NCBI GenBank assembly: GCA_944363805.1
Contig: CALVVH010000007.1
Location: forward strand, 1-33,650
From: an uncultured Bacilli bacterium
GTDB lineage: Bacteria; Bacillota_I; Bacilli_A; RF39; UBA660
Direction: 5' to 3'
DNA: 33,650 nt
Made by a program: the position numbers and the translations under genes. Numbering within the stretch: the first letter of the stretch is position 1; each line of letters begins with the position of its first letter. This document shows positions 15,703-23,727 of this stretch, piece after piece. Under the pieces are notes generated by a model. That model did not search any database. It was not told the DNA's origin and saw only the letters and a program-made list of their open reading frames with translations.

Positions 15703-16044
15703 TTATTCTTCAAAGTCATTAATATTAATAGCACAGATTTGTTTTTTGGGAAATTTGTAAGATAAATTGTGTATTATGTGTTCGATATTGTCATCTTTCT
15801 TCTCTGCTAGGGAATTATTTTTAAATACGACAATAATATAATCATCAAATGTGAGAACTATGGCATCATCGCGAAGTTTTAAAGCAATTTCTTCATCATC
15901 CATGATATTTGGGTCATCGACGATTATATTGTTGTGGATTAAATCAAAGTCGATATTTAGCATATCACTTAGAGCTACTTCCAGATATAATCTTTTTTCA
16001 GAACTTGTAAAAGACTTGCGAAATTCTTCGTTAGACATATTCAT
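15703..16044 (-). CDS. Hypothetical acidic protein (113 aa)
   Basis: Not recognised. A small, acidic, soluble alpha/beta protein: a helical N-terminal half (SNEEFRKSFTSSEKRLYLEV), then a beta-like segment DAIVLTFDDYIIVVFKNNSL, and an ending QICAININDFEE. No signal or membrane segment. ATG at 16042-16044 is chosen because AAAGGAGG lies 8 nt upstream; a TTG two codons earlier is too close to that site. It stands between the two-component system and the glycosyltransferase terminator, probably as its own transcript. Function unknown. Confidence 0.6.
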   Translation of the reverse strand: MNMSNEEFRKSFTSSEKRLYLEVALSDMLNIDFDLIHNNIIVDDPNIMDDEEIALKLRDDAIVLTFDDYIIVVFKNNSLAEKKDDNIEHIIHNLSYKFPKKQICAININDFEE

Positions 16045-16124
16045 TAACAAAACCTCCTTTCACTTTTATTTATTACGAAGAAGTAGCTATTTCCTTTTTT
16101 TATTTTTAATTTTTTTAAAAAAAT

Positions 16125-16155
16125 AAGAAAAGTCTCTTTTATTGAGACTTTTCTT
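16125..16155 (-). terminator. Terminator of collagen/glycosyltransferase operon
   Basis: Perfect 12-bp arms AAGAAAAGTCTC (16125-16136) and GAGACTTTTCTT (16144-16155) overlap the glycosyltransferase stop codon. On the minus strand a T-rich run follows. Confidence 0.85.
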
Positions 16156-17218
16156 GCATTATTTTTAGATTGTTTTTTATTCGTTCGTTGTTTGGATTTA
16201 TTTTTAAAGCTAATTCAGCATACTTGATAGCATTTGGTAAGTCATTTTGATAGTAATAAGCGATAGAAAGTAAATCGTCGATTGTTTCATCAAAACTAAA
16301 GACTTCATTAATATATGTTTTATAGTTAATTGGGATATTTTTAGCGTTATTACAATATTTGATTACTTGAGACCAATCTTCTTTATCGTAATAAAGCATG
16401 GCCATTTCTACTAAAGGATCTCTTAAATATGGTGCTTCTTTGATTGCTTCTTCTAGCCAGACTTTGGCAGAGATGATATCTCCCATATTTTTGTAGCACC
16501 TAGCAATAAATCGCATCGATGCACATCTTTCATCCTTCCATGTAGCACTTTTTAAATTTAAATGTCTTTTCAATGTTGAAATAGCCTCTTCCCATTTGCC
16601 GTAATACATATATTCTCGTCCTAAATAATGCATATTTCGGTCATTTTCAGAATCTTCACTTACGGCGAGTTCTAATAAAGGTAGATAAGAACTTCGCGAT
16701 TTTGTTTGATCAGGATAGTGATTTATTATTAGTTCATCACTCTGTGCATAGATTTCGCTGGCACCTTGGTACTTTAATACTTCATGAACAGGATTTACCC
16801 ATTTATAATCCAAATTATGAATTTTGTCTTGATAAAAACTTACTTTAGGATTATCAAATTCATCGAGACTCCAGTTATAAATATAACGAAGTCTAGTGGT
16901 ATTTTCAGTCCAAACTTTTTCGATAGCATCACGCCATCCAGGAAGCATTACTTCGTCGATATCTAAGCAAATACAAACATCAGTATCTGCTGGAATCAAC
17001 TTCATAGATTCATTTCGAGCTTCATCAAACCGAAATTTTGCAAAAGTCTTTTCTTGCCAAATTACATTAGCATCTTGCAATAAATCTTTACTATTATCTG
17101 TCGAACCGGTATCGAGGACGCAGATGTAATCTGCATCCTTAATCGATTCTAACCACCTTTTAATGAACTTACTTTCGTTTTTACATATTGCATAAACACA
17201 AATTTTTAATTTTTTCAT
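16139..17218 (-). CDS. Family 2 glycosyltransferase with C-terminal TPR repeats
   Basis: A 359-aa cytosolic enzyme. The GT-A nucleotide-sugar domain occupies ~1-200: KICVYAICKNESKFIKRWLE, VLDTGSTDNS (~34-43) and the metal-binding DxD in CICLDIDEV (D86, D88). Residues ~205-355 are TPR-like helical repeats (NMHYLGREYMYYGKWEEAI, ARCYKNMGDIISAKVWLEEA, IKYAELALKINPNNERI). This GT2-TPR arrangement occurs in enzymes that glycosylate peptides or proteins. It lies 15 bp downstream of a collagen-like gene in the same operon, so the Thr-rich GXT repeats of that fibre are the likely substrate (inference). AGGA lies upstream of the ATG. Confidence 0.82.
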   Translation of the reverse strand: MKKLKICVYAICKNESKFIKRWLESIKDADYICVLDTGSTDNSKDLLQDANVIWQEKTFAKFRFDEARNESMKLIPADTDVCICLDIDEVMLPGWRDAIEKVWTENTTRLRYIYNWSLDEFDNPKVSFYQDKIHNLDYKWVNPVHEVLKYQGASEIYAQSDELIINHYPDQTKSRSSYLPLLELAVSEDSENDRNMHYLGREYMYYGKWEEAISTLKRHLNLKSATWKDERCASMRFIARCYKNMGDIISAKVWLEEAIKEAPYLRDPLVEMAMLYYDKEDWSQVIKYCNNAKNIPINYKTYINEVFSFDETIDDLLSIAYYYQNDLPNAIKYAELALKINPNNERIKNNLKIMQEKSQ

Positions 17219-17233
17219 TTTAATATATTCCTA

Positions 17234-18190
17234 TTATGGTCCTGTTGGGCCGGTAGGACCTGTTGGACCTGTTGGGCCGGTTGGACCTGTTGCTCCACTT
17301 GCTCCTGTTGGGCCTGTTGCTCCACTTGCACCTGTTGGGCCGGTTGGACCTGTTGCTCCACTTGCACCTGTTGGGCCTGTTGGACCTGTTGCTCCACTTG
17401 CTCCTGTTGGGCCGGTTGGGCCTGTTGCTCCACTTGCTCCTGCTGGGCCTGTTGGACCTGTTGCTCCACTTGCTCCCGCTGGGCCGGTTGGACCTGTTGC
17501 TCCACTTGCTCCTGTTGGGCCTGTTGGACCTGTTGCTCCACTTGCTCCCGCTGGGCCGGTTGGACCTGTTGCTCCACTTGCTCCTGTTGGGCCTGTTGCT
17601 CCACTTGCACCTGTTGCTCCTGTTGCTCCGATTGCTCCGGTTGCTCCGGTTGGGCCGGTTGGACCGCTAATACCAGTAGGTCCGGTAGCTCCGACAGGCA
17701 ACACTAAATTCAAGATAAAGTTTGGAGATACCCCTGTAATTGTAGCAGAGGCTGTTGCTCCAGATGAAACTGTACCAATAGTCAAATTAACGCTTGGACC
17801 TGTTGGGCCTGTTGGGCCGGTAGCTCCTGTTGGGCCTGTTGCTCCAGTAGTACTAGTTCCAGCAGGACCAGTTGGACCGGTCGCTCCTGGTGCTCCTGTT
17901 GCTCCTGTTGGGCCTGTTGCTCCACTTGCACCTGTTGGACCAGTTGGACCTGTTGGGCCTGTTGCTCCGGTAGCTCCCGCTGGTATTGCAAATCTTAAAA
18001 CAGCATTTTCGCTAGTTCCCACATTGGTAACTTCTGCTTGGGTTCCCGGAGCGGTTGTTACAGTTACTCCAGCTGTTACAGTTGCGGGGCCAGCTGGACC
18101 AGTTGGGCCTGTTGGGCCAAAGCAACAGCAACATTGTTGGTCAAGACCAGAACATTGAACTTTTTTTACGGCTCTTTCGTAATTGTTCAA
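17234..18190 (-). CDS. Collagen-like repeat protein without C-terminal head
   Basis: A 318-aa protein. The N-terminus (~1-24) carries a cysteine cluster ([10 protein letters not shown]). A short Gly-X-Y block leads into a ~40-residue non-collagen insert ([15 protein letters not shown], then [11 protein letters not shown]). A second Gly-X-Y block (~74-131) is followed by a second similar insert ([16 protein letters not shown], then [11 protein letters not shown]), then a long block of (GPTGAS/GAT) triplets to the end (~170-318). It stops inside the repeat (GPTGPTGP), with no globular tip. Start is the TTG at 18188-18190, 8 nt after AAAGGAGG; the longer reading from 18223 lacks a ribosome site. 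The exported fibre is probably glycosylated by the downstream GT2 enzyme (inference). The repeat tract is prone to length change, and its end could also be an assembly artefact. Confidence 0.85.
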   Translation of the reverse strand: MNNYERAVKKVQCSGLDQQCCCCFGPTGPTGPAGPATVTAGVTVTTAPGTQAEVTNVGTSENAVLRFAIPAGATGATGPTGPTGPTGASGATGPTGATGAPGATGPTGPAGTSTTGATGPTGATGPTGPTGPSVNLTIGTVSSGATASATITGVSPNFILNLVLPVGATGPTGISGPTGPTGATGAIGATGATGASGATGPTGASGATGPTGPAGASGATGPTGPTGASGATGPTGPAGASGATGPTGPAGASGATGPTGPTGASGATGPTGPTGASGATGPTGPTGASGATGPTGASGATGPTGPTGPTGPTGPTGP

Positions 18191-18211
18191 ATAAAAAACC
18201 TCCTTTCTATA

Positions 18212-18220
18212 TAAGATATG
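18212..18220 (-). promoter_or_regulatory. CATATCTTA leader motif shared with first collagen gene
   Basis: On the minus strand CATATCTTA is followed by TATAG and AAAGGAGGT, aligning with 10086-10108. It fits the CATAnnnTA sigma-E/K-like -10 form, but no AC lies at the sigma-K -35 position here. Confidence 0.35.
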
Positions 18221-18286
18221 CAAGAAAGTTATTAATAGAAATGATAATTATCTAAATTAATGTGACTAAATTGTAATGTAAAATTA

Positions 18287-18315
18287 TTGGAAAAATGCAA
18301 GTAATAGTTTATAAT
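18287..18315 (+). promoter_or_regulatory. Sigma-A promoter of HD hydrolase/VanZ operon
   Basis: TTGGAA (18287-18292), 17-nt spacer, perfect TATAAT (18310-18315). The ATG follows 44 nt downstream. Confidence 0.8.
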
Positions 18316-18358
18316 AAAAGTATAAGCACACAAAATATTACATATTAAAGAGGCAGAA

Positions 18359-19087
18359 ATGAAAAAAGAAATATATGAAAGATACAAGTTTTTTTGTAGT
18401 CAATATAAATTGACAGGTTATAATGTAAAAAAATTATGGAATATTATAAGACCAATTTGTTATCACAAAGAATATATAAAACGCTCTCAACCACCATTCT
18501 GGCATCACGATTATAGGACTTTAGGAGATCACATAATTTGTGATGCGATTGTAACTTATAAAATTATCGCTAGACTTAAAAAGAAAGGAAAAAAATTCGA
18601 CTTTATCAATTTAAAAAATGCCGTATATATTGCTATGTTTCATGATTTATATGAAGAACCGTGGCAAAACAACTTTAAATTTAAAGAAAAAAAGATAAAA
18701 AATAAACATGGATTCATCCACCCAATTGAAGCTTGTGTAAATGCTATAACTTGGTTCCCCGACATATTTTCTGATGAACATGATGCCTTAATGATTATCG
18801 ATGGCATCATTCATCATATGTTTCCATTTCCTGTTCGAGCAGTCGATGGTAGGCCATTAGAATTAAACAATCAGGATAAATACGACGCATTGGATGAAAA
18901 GTTCAAAAAAATTATAGAATCATCTACTTTAATAGGGAAAGTTGGGGCATTTTCTTTAAGAAAGTCATTTTATATTGAAGGAATACTTATGTCGAAAGCT
19001 GATAAAATTGTAGCTATGAGAAAGGACATTCATAGTATTGGGGGATATTTGGCTTTAATTACAGGGAAAAATAAAAAATTGAAGTAA
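18359..19087 (+). CDS. HD-domain hydrolase (242 aa)
   Basis: Probable metal-dependent phosphohydrolase of the HD superfamily, cytosolic. Candidate metal ligands in order: H-DYRTLGDHIICDA (~50-64), HD pair in AMFHDLYEE (~95-103), HGFIHPIEA (~120-128), IIHHMF (~151-156) and the trailing Asp in MSKADKIVAM (~217-226). It is shorter than dGTPase-like HD enzymes and carries no second domain. RBS AGAGG precedes the ATG. It shares an operon with the VanZ-RDD gene 14 bp downstream. Substrate unknown. Confidence 0.72.
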   Translation: MKKEIYERYKFFCSQYKLTGYNVKKLWNIIRPICYHKEYIKRSQPPFWHHDYRTLGDHIICDAIVTYKIIARLKKKGKKFDFINLKNAVYIAMFHDLYEEPWQNNFKFKEKKIKNKHGFIHPIEACVNAITWFPDIFSDEHDALMIIDGIIHHMFPFPVRAVDGRPLELNNQDKYDALDEKFKKIIESSTLIGKVGAFSLRKSFYIEGILMSKADKIVAMRKDIHSIGGYLALITGKNKKLK

Positions 19088-19101
19088 AAGGAAGATCTGA
19101 A

Positions 19102-20253
19102 ATGAATTATTTATCGATAATAAAAGTGGCAATTATAACATTTCCATTTATTGCCTTTTTAATCACCTTACCTTATGTATTAAAAGAATATCATAAATAT
19201 GGTTCTGTTTATTGGTATAGAGCCTTGATTGTATATTCATTTATTTTGTATATGTTAACAGCTTACTTTTTGGTAATACTCCCCTTGCCCTCGCGCGAAG
19301 AAGTTATGGCTTTAACTACGCCGACTACTCAACTTATTCCTTTTACTTTTATAAAAGACTTTATCAACAATAGTGGTTTTGTATTAAATGATTTTAGTAC
19401 TTATCTAACAGCGATTAAGAGTAGCCAATTTATTGTGCCAGTATTCAACATTTTTCTTACTATTCCTTTTGGAGCTTATTTGCACTACTACTTTAAATTT
19501 AGTTTTAAGAAAACAGTTTTGTTCGCATTTTTACTAAGTTTATTTTATGAATTAACCCAACTTAGTGGCCTATATTTTATTTATCCTCGTGGATACCGAT
19601 TATTTGATGTCGATGATTTGCTACTAAACACTTTGGGAAGTATAATTGGTTATTTTGTGGGCAGTTTACTATTAAAATTTTTGCCAGATAGAGAAGAAAT
19701 AGATGATACTGCTAAGGCATTAGGAAGAAAAGTTTCAATTATCAGAAGAAGTCTTGCTTATTTTTTAGATTGGGTTGTGGCTACAATTATTTTTGGTTTT
19801 ATTTATATACTATTCGATTTTAAAGCATTTCCAAGTTATCTAATATTTATGGGAGCTTATTTTATTTTGTTTCCCTACTTTTTTAAAGGCCAGACTTTGG
19901 GCTGTAAGTTTTTAAAGATTAAGATAGTTTCAACTAAAGGTGATAGAATAAAGTTAATACAAATTATTCTACGAACTTTATTATTCTATTTGGGATATGT
20001 CATCTTACCAATTTTAGTGTTGATAATTTGCTCAAATATCCTATCATATCTTAGCGATACTATTTTAGTATATTCAGTACTACTTTTGTTATTATTTATC
20101 TTTTTATACTATGTTTATTGTTTTTTTAAATTAGCAATAAGCAAGAAAATATTTTATGAATCTTTAAGTAAAACTAAAATGGTAAGTACTACTGCTGAGA
20201 TAATAATCGATAACGATATAAATAATGAAAAGGTGATTGCTAAAAAGAAATAA
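19102..20253 (+). CDS. VanZ-RDD fusion membrane protein
   Basis: A 383-aa membrane protein with two recognisable parts. VanZ-like ~15-200: TPTTQLIPFTFIKDF near the first loop, then NIFLTIPFGAYLHYYFKF, LSLFYELTQL and GYRLFDVDDLLLNTLGSIIGY, the VanZ core. RDD domain ~205-345: SIIRRSLAYFLDWVVATIIF, FFKGQTLGCKFLKIKIV and LRTLLFYLGYVI. VanZ relatives affect low-level teicoplanin and lipoglycopeptide tolerance; RDD proteins are poorly defined membrane proteins. RBS AAGGAAG precedes the ATG. The envelope role is inferred from the domains and the acyltransferase next door. Confidence 0.82.
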   Translation: MNYLSIIKVAIITFPFIAFLITLPYVLKEYHKYGSVYWYRALIVYSFILYMLTAYFLVILPLPSREEVMALTTPTTQLIPFTFIKDFINNSGFVLNDFSTYLTAIKSSQFIVPVFNIFLTIPFGAYLHYYFKFSFKKTVLFAFLLSLFYELTQLSGLYFIYPRGYRLFDVDDLLLNTLGSIIGYFVGSLLLKFLPDREEIDDTAKALGRKVSIIRRSLAYFLDWVVATIIFGFIYILFDFKAFPSYLIFMGAYFILFPYFFKGQTLGCKFLKIKIVSTKGDRIKLIQIILRTLLFYLGYVILPILVLIICSNILSYLSDTILVYSVLLLLLFIFLYYVYCFFKLAISKKIFYESLSKTKMVSTTAEIIIDNDINNEKVIAKKK

Positions 20254-20266
20254 AAAGTGCTACAAT
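20237..20266 (+). promoter_or_regulatory. Promoter of acyltransferase gene
   Basis: TTGCTA (20237-20242), 18-nt spacer, TACAAT (20261-20266). It lies across the end of the VanZ-RDD gene, 47 nt before the GTG start. The -10 is also in an inverted repeat CTACAAT-AGA-ATTGTAG (20260-20276). Confidence 0.5.
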
Positions 20267-20312
20267 AGAATTGTAGAATAGAAGCATGCTATTTTACAGA
20301 AAGGAGAAATTT

Positions 20313-21455
20313 GTGAAACAAGAAAGAAACTATTCAGTGGAGTTTTGGAGATTTTTCTTATGTATTACTTTCATGCTAATACATGTGTTTATGATTTATC
20401 CTGTAATGTATTGGCATATTCCACCTTACATGATTGGTAATAAGATTCCTTGTTCTGGAGCAATGGATATTATCATAATATTTTACATTGTAAGTGGATA
20501 TTTCTTAATGTCTTCTTATAAGAAAAATAAGGAAAAGAAAAAAAATAAGAAGACAATGCCAGCAGCTGAGGCTGGAAAATATTTATTAAAGAGACTGAAA
20601 GGATTATATCCAGCATTCTTGATTGCATTATTAATTGGCCTGGTTCTTAGTAACATCTATAGAGAAATTCCTCTTAAAGATTGGCCTTTTGTAGCTATCG
20701 ATTCTATTTGGGAATGGTTAGGTACTATTGTTACCAGTCTAGGTATCGGTAATAATGCATATGGCTTATATACAGATGGAATGCATGCTTTAATGAATGG
20801 CCCACTTTGGTTTATCTCAGCAATATTTATTGTAGGTTATTTGGTCTATTATTTACTAGAAAAATGTGAAGATTTATATATCGGTTTAATAGCCCCATTT
20901 TCATTTCTACTTGCTTATGGTTATTTCCATATCAATGGAATTAGTCCAATGTGGTATGAAACAATGCTCGGAGGATATTTAAATCAAGCTTTTGTACAAG
21001 CGTTTGTCTGTATGGGACTAGGAGTACTATTCAATGTTATTATTACTAAATTGAAGATGCGTAAATTTAGTACATCTACTAAATTAATTTTAACTATAGT
21101 CCAAGTTATTTGTGCTGGTATAGTAGTGTACCATACATTATTTACAACTAATTTCTATTTCACAACAATTCATGCTTTATGTGCTATTTTAATATTCCTA
21201 ACATTATTAAATGAAGATTACTTAACTAAATTACTAAACCATAAGATTTGGAAATATCCTGGCAAGTTAGCATTGTATATTTATATGTTACACTTTCCAA
21301 TAATCGGTGTTTTGTATAAGTCATTTAATATAACTAATCTTGTTTGCTTAGCTATTATTACTATAGTAGTAACTATTGGTTTATCATTAGTACTTATGAT
21401 ATTAGTTGATAACTTAATTACTCCTTGGCTTAATGGAAAAAAAGTAACTGAATAA
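20313..21455 (+). CDS. Acyltransferase family 3 membrane protein
   Basis: A 380-aa integral membrane protein with about ten helices, of the Acyl_transf_3 (OafA/WecH-like) family, which moves acyl (often O-acetyl) groups onto surface sugars or lipids. Hallmarks: SVEFWRFFLCITFMLIHVFM near the N-terminus (R and H of the active site), GAMDIIIIFYIVSGYFLMSS, KRLKGLYPAFLIALLIG, NGPLWFISAIFIVGYLVYYL, and LYIYMLHFPIIG near the end. GTG at 20313 is the start, with AAAGGAG 6 nt upstream. A strong terminator follows. Surface glycan modification is likely; the substrate is unknown. Confidence 0.85.
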   Translation: MKQERNYSVEFWRFFLCITFMLIHVFMIYPVMYWHIPPYMIGNKIPCSGAMDIIIIFYIVSGYFLMSSYKKNKEKKKNKKTMPAAEAGKYLLKRLKGLYPAFLIALLIGLVLSNIYREIPLKDWPFVAIDSIWEWLGTIVTSLGIGNNAYGLYTDGMHALMNGPLWFISAIFIVGYLVYYLLEKCEDLYIGLIAPFSFLLAYGYFHINGISPMWYETMLGGYLNQAFVQAFVCMGLGVLFNVIITKLKMRKFSTSTKLILTIVQVICAGIVVYHTLFTTNFYFTTIHALCAILIFLTLLNEDYLTKLLNHKIWKYPGKLALYIYMLHFPIIGVLYKSFNITNLVCLAIITIVVTIGLSLVLMILVDNLITPWLNGKKVTE

Positions 21456-21461
21456 TTCTTG

Positions 21462-21491
21462 CTCGCTTTTAAAATAAAAAGCGAGTTTTTT
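21462..21491 (+). terminator. Terminator of acyltransferase gene
   Basis: CTCGCTTTT (21462-21470) pairs with AAAAGCGAG (21477-21485), followed by TTTTTT. Confidence 0.88.
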
Positions 21492-21495
21492 GCAT

Positions 21496-21528
21496 AGAAA
21501 AACCCATAAGGATAATCTCTTATGGGTT
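21496..21528 (-). terminator. Terminator of secE-nusG transcript
   Basis: Perfect 10-bp arms AACCCATAAG (21501-21510) and CTTATGGGTT (21519-21528) overlap the nusG stop. The minus strand continues with TTTCTATG. It isolates nusG from any ribosomal protein genes. Confidence 0.75.
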
Positions 21529-22060
21529 ATATTTTACTTACCTGATATAATTCAACATCGACATTTGTTTCTTGACCAAATAAGTCAATTATAATATTCA
21601 ATCGATTATTTTCAATATCAATATTATCAACTTTACCACTCATACCGTTGAATGGACCATCGATAATGTTAACTGTGTCACCAACTTTTAAGTCTTGTTC
21701 AATATTTACTCTACTCATACCCATGTTAGCAAGGATTCTATCGATTTCTTGTGGTAATAATGGAGTTGGTTTAGCACCTTTTCCGGAAGACCCAATAAAT
21801 CCCGTTACACCTGGAGTGTTTCTTACAATATACCAAGCTTCATCAGTCATAATCATTTCAACTAAAACGTATCCTGGGAACATTTTCTTTACTTTTTCTT
21901 TTTTAACTCCATCTTTTACTTCTACTTCAGTTGTTTCAGGGATTATAACACGGAATATGTAATCTTGCATTCCCATTGATTCAGTTCTTGCTTCTAATTT
22001 CTCTTTTACTTTACTTTCATGACCTGAATAAGTATTTACTACATACCATTGTTTTTCCAT
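21527..22060 (-). CDS. nusG: Transcription termination/antitermination protein NusG
   Basis: A 177-aa NusG. The N-terminal NGN domain (~1-115) has QWYVVNTYSGHESKVKEKLE, KMFPGYVLVEMIMTDEAWY and IVRNTPGVTGFIGS. The C-terminal KOW domain (~125-177) has LKVGDTVNIIDGPFNGMSGKV and LFGQETNVDVEL. It binds RNA polymerase to control pausing and termination and couples transcription to translation. The ATG at 22060 overlaps the secE stop (TAATG); a longer in-frame start lies inside secE and lacks support. Unlike the usual order, rplK does not follow: a terminator and a convergent gene do. Confidence 0.96.
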   Translation of the reverse strand: MEKQWYVVNTYSGHESKVKEKLEARTESMGMQDYIFRVIIPETTEVEVKDGVKKEKVKKMFPGYVLVEMIMTDEAWYIVRNTPGVTGFIGSSGKGAKPTPLLPQEIDRILANMGMSRVNIEQDLKVGDTVNIIDGPFNGMSGKVDNIDIENNRLNIIIDLFGQETNVDVELYQVSKI

Positions 22061-22323
22061 TATACAAACCATCCTTTAATAACTGACATAATCAAATTTA
22101 ATAACATAAATATCGCACATAAAACTGCACAAAATACGATAGTTGAAATTGTATATTTTAAAACATCTTTGGCACTTGGCCATTTGACTAATTTCATTTC
22201 TTTTCGAACTTGTTTGAAGTAGCCTTCTTGTGGCTGTTTTACTTCCTTTTTCTTTGTATTTTTCTTATCTTGTTTTTTGATCTTAATATCTTTTTGGGAT
22301 ACTTTCTTTTTTTCTTTTGTCAC
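22060..22323 (-). CDS. secE: Preprotein translocase subunit SecE
   Basis: An 87-aa SecE. A Lys-rich N-terminal half (~1-35) leads into the conserved amphipathic helix GYFKQVRKEMKLVKWPSAKD and a single membrane helix (~60-82). It clamps SecY in the translocon. GTG start at 22321-22323 with GGAGG 10 nt upstream. It overlaps nusG by 1 bp. The usual neighbour rpmG (ribosomal protein L33) is absent upstream. Confidence 0.93.
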   Translation of the reverse strand: MTKEKKKVSQKDIKIKKQDKKNTKKKEVKQPQEGYFKQVRKEMKLVKWPSAKDVLKYTISTIVFCAVLCAIFMLLNLIMSVIKGWFV

Positions 22324-22346
22324 TTTTTAAAAACCTCCATTTAAAA

Positions 22347-22362
22347 AAACACTTTCGTGTTC
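22347..22362 (-). promoter_or_regulatory. 5'-terminal hairpin with U-run in secE-nusG leader
   Basis: Minus strand GAACAC-GAAA-GTGTTT followed by T's (22349-22343): a short GAAA-tetraloop stem and U-run starting at about the predicted first nucleotide of the mRNA. It could stabilise the 5' end or act as a weak attenuator. Confidence 0.4.
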
Positions 22363-22368
22363 AATAGT

Positions 22369-22397
22369 AATATACCATAAACACAAAGATAATTCAA
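22369..22397 (-). promoter_or_regulatory. Promoter of secE-nusG
   Basis: Minus strand TTGAAT (22392-22397), 17-nt spacer, TATATT (22369-22374). The predicted start is near 22362. The -35 region sits just outside the sigma-factor gene's 3' end. Confidence 0.75.
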
Positions 22398-22406
22398 GCA
22401 ATATTA

Positions 22407-22994
22407 TCAATTTTTTAATAGCTTTTTAATTTTGTTTTTAAGTCGTTGAATGGCATTATCTATTTGCTTAGGACTTTTTTCTAAAAGATAGGCTATTTGT
22501 TGATAATTTATATTTTGCAAAAGCAAAATATAGACTTCATATTCTAATTTAGATAAATTCTTTTTTATTAGGTTATTTAAGTTTAATATTTTTTCATATT
22601 CAGTGATTTTTTGTAAAGGATCTTTTGCATAGCTGGGAATAACCCCACTAAAAGCTAAACCTTCATGTTCGTAATCCAAAGATAAAGTAGAATTAATATT
22701 TTGTTGCTTTTGACTATTTAGTCGGCGACTAGAATTCGTAATTTGATTATTTATAACTACTGACACAAAGGTAGCAAAACAGGCATCACAATCAGGATTA
22801 TATTTATAGATTGCCCTATTAAAAGCCTTTAAGCAATCATTATATAAATCAATATATTCTATTTGATACTTTTTATATTTTTTTTCTTTCTTACTTATTA
22901 GTAAGGCAATCAACATATTATATTTCTGTAACAACATTTCATAGGCGCTTTCATTTTCTTCTTGAGCTAAATAAACTAATTCATAATCATTCAT
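22407..22994 (-). CDS. Sigma-70 family RNA polymerase sigma factor (SigH-like)
   Basis: A 195-aa short sigma factor. Region 2 (~1-95) contains NDYELVYLAQEENESAYEML, EYIDLYNDCLKAFNRAIYKY and ACFATFVSVVINNQITNSSR. Region 4 (~135-190) is a helix-turn-helix: LEYEVYILLLQNINYQQIAY followed by KSPKQIDNAIQRLKNKIKKL. Size, domain content and position between rlmB and secE match Bacillus sigH, so it is probably the SigH/Sigma-30 lineage. It overlaps rlmB by 8 bp; ATG at 22994 has GGAAG upstream, a second ATG two codons earlier is possible. No anti-sigma gene is adjacent. Targets unknown. Confidence 0.82.
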   Translation of the reverse strand: MNDYELVYLAQEENESAYEMLLQKYNMLIALLISKKEKKYKKYQIEYIDLYNDCLKAFNRAIYKYNPDCDACFATFVSVVINNQITNSSRRLNSQKQQNINSTLSLDYEHEGLAFSGVIPSYAKDPLQKITEYEKILNLNNLIKKNLSKLEYEVYILLLQNINYQQIAYLLEKSPKQIDNAIQRLKNKIKKLLKN

Positions 22995-23655
22995 GAGCAT
23001 CTTCCATTTGATAAATTAAAATTCCAGCAGCTACCGAAGCGTTGAGACTTTCAACATTTTTATTGATTGGAATAGTAACTAAAAAATCACTATTATCTTT
23101 AATAATTTTACTTATTCCTTTTCCTTCATTACCAATCACTAAGACTCTCTTGCCACTATAATCAAGAGTACGATAATTTGTTCCGTGCATATCTGCACTA
23201 TAAATAAAATAACCTTGTTTTTTTAGTTTATTTATAGCATCTAGAAGATTACTCACCATGATAATTTTTACATAGTTAATTGTTCCAACACTAGTTTTCA
23301 TGACAACGTCAGTTACTTTTACCGAACGATCTTTAGGTATAATTATCGAAGTTACTCCAGCTGCAGCACAAGTTCTAATTATGGCCCCAAAGTTATGAGG
23401 ATCTTCTAAATGGTCTAGAACAACAACAAAATTGCCATCGACATCATCTAGAGAATAATAGTCATAATCATATATATCGATTATCACACCTTGATGATTT
23501 TCTTTACTTAATCTATTCAACAAATGATTGTCTACTCGTTCACATTTTATTTTATTGTTTTTACAATATTCAAATATTTCTGAACGAGAAGTTAGAACCT
23601 TTTTTATTCTTTTCTTATCTAATTCTTTTAAAACATTTACTCCATATGCTAACAT
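22987..23655 (-). CDS. rlmB: TrmH/SpoU family 23S rRNA 2'-O-ribose methyltransferase RlmB
   Basis: A 222-aa SPOUT methyltransferase using S-adenosylmethionine. An N-terminal L30e-like substrate-binding region (~1-70) begins AYGVNVLKEL. The SpoU core has motif 1 DHLEDPHNFGAIIRTCAAAG, motif 2 VLVIGNEGKGIS, and motif 3 IPINKNVESLNASVAAGI forming the trefoil knot. RlmB methylates a G in the 23S rRNA peptidyl-transferase region in E. coli; B. subtilis keeps the gene near sigH as here. GAGG lies upstream of the ATG. Slightly shorter than the usual ~245 aa at the N-terminus. Confidence 0.9.
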   Translation of the reverse strand: MLAYGVNVLKELDKKRIKKVLTSRSEIFEYCKNNKIKCERVDNHLLNRLSKENHQGVIIDIYDYDYYSLDDVDGNFVVVLDHLEDPHNFGAIIRTCAAAGVTSIIIPKDRSVKVTDVVMKTSVGTINYVKIIMVSNLLDAINKLKKQGYFIYSADMHGTNYRTLDYSGKRVLVIGNEGKGISKIIKDNSDFLVTIPINKNVESLNASVAAGILIYQMEDAHE

Positions 23656-23727
23656 AAATATACCTCACAATTTCTTCTTATTATACTACAATTATTTAGA
23701 TTTTCATGTCGAATTTTGATATTTTTA

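Noticed and set aside
17215..17610. Gln-rich open frame inside the collagen-like gene
   Set aside because: It is the Gly-X-Y repeat read in another frame; no ribosome site, and the composition follows from the repeat.
17263..17670. Leu-rich open frame opposite the collagen-like gene
   Set aside because: Antisense reading of the same triplet repeat; no independent signal.
17234..17700. Tandem short repeats resembling a CRISPR array
   Set aside because: Repeat periods are multiples of 9 within one open frame coding GXY triplets; no unique spacers and no cas genes.
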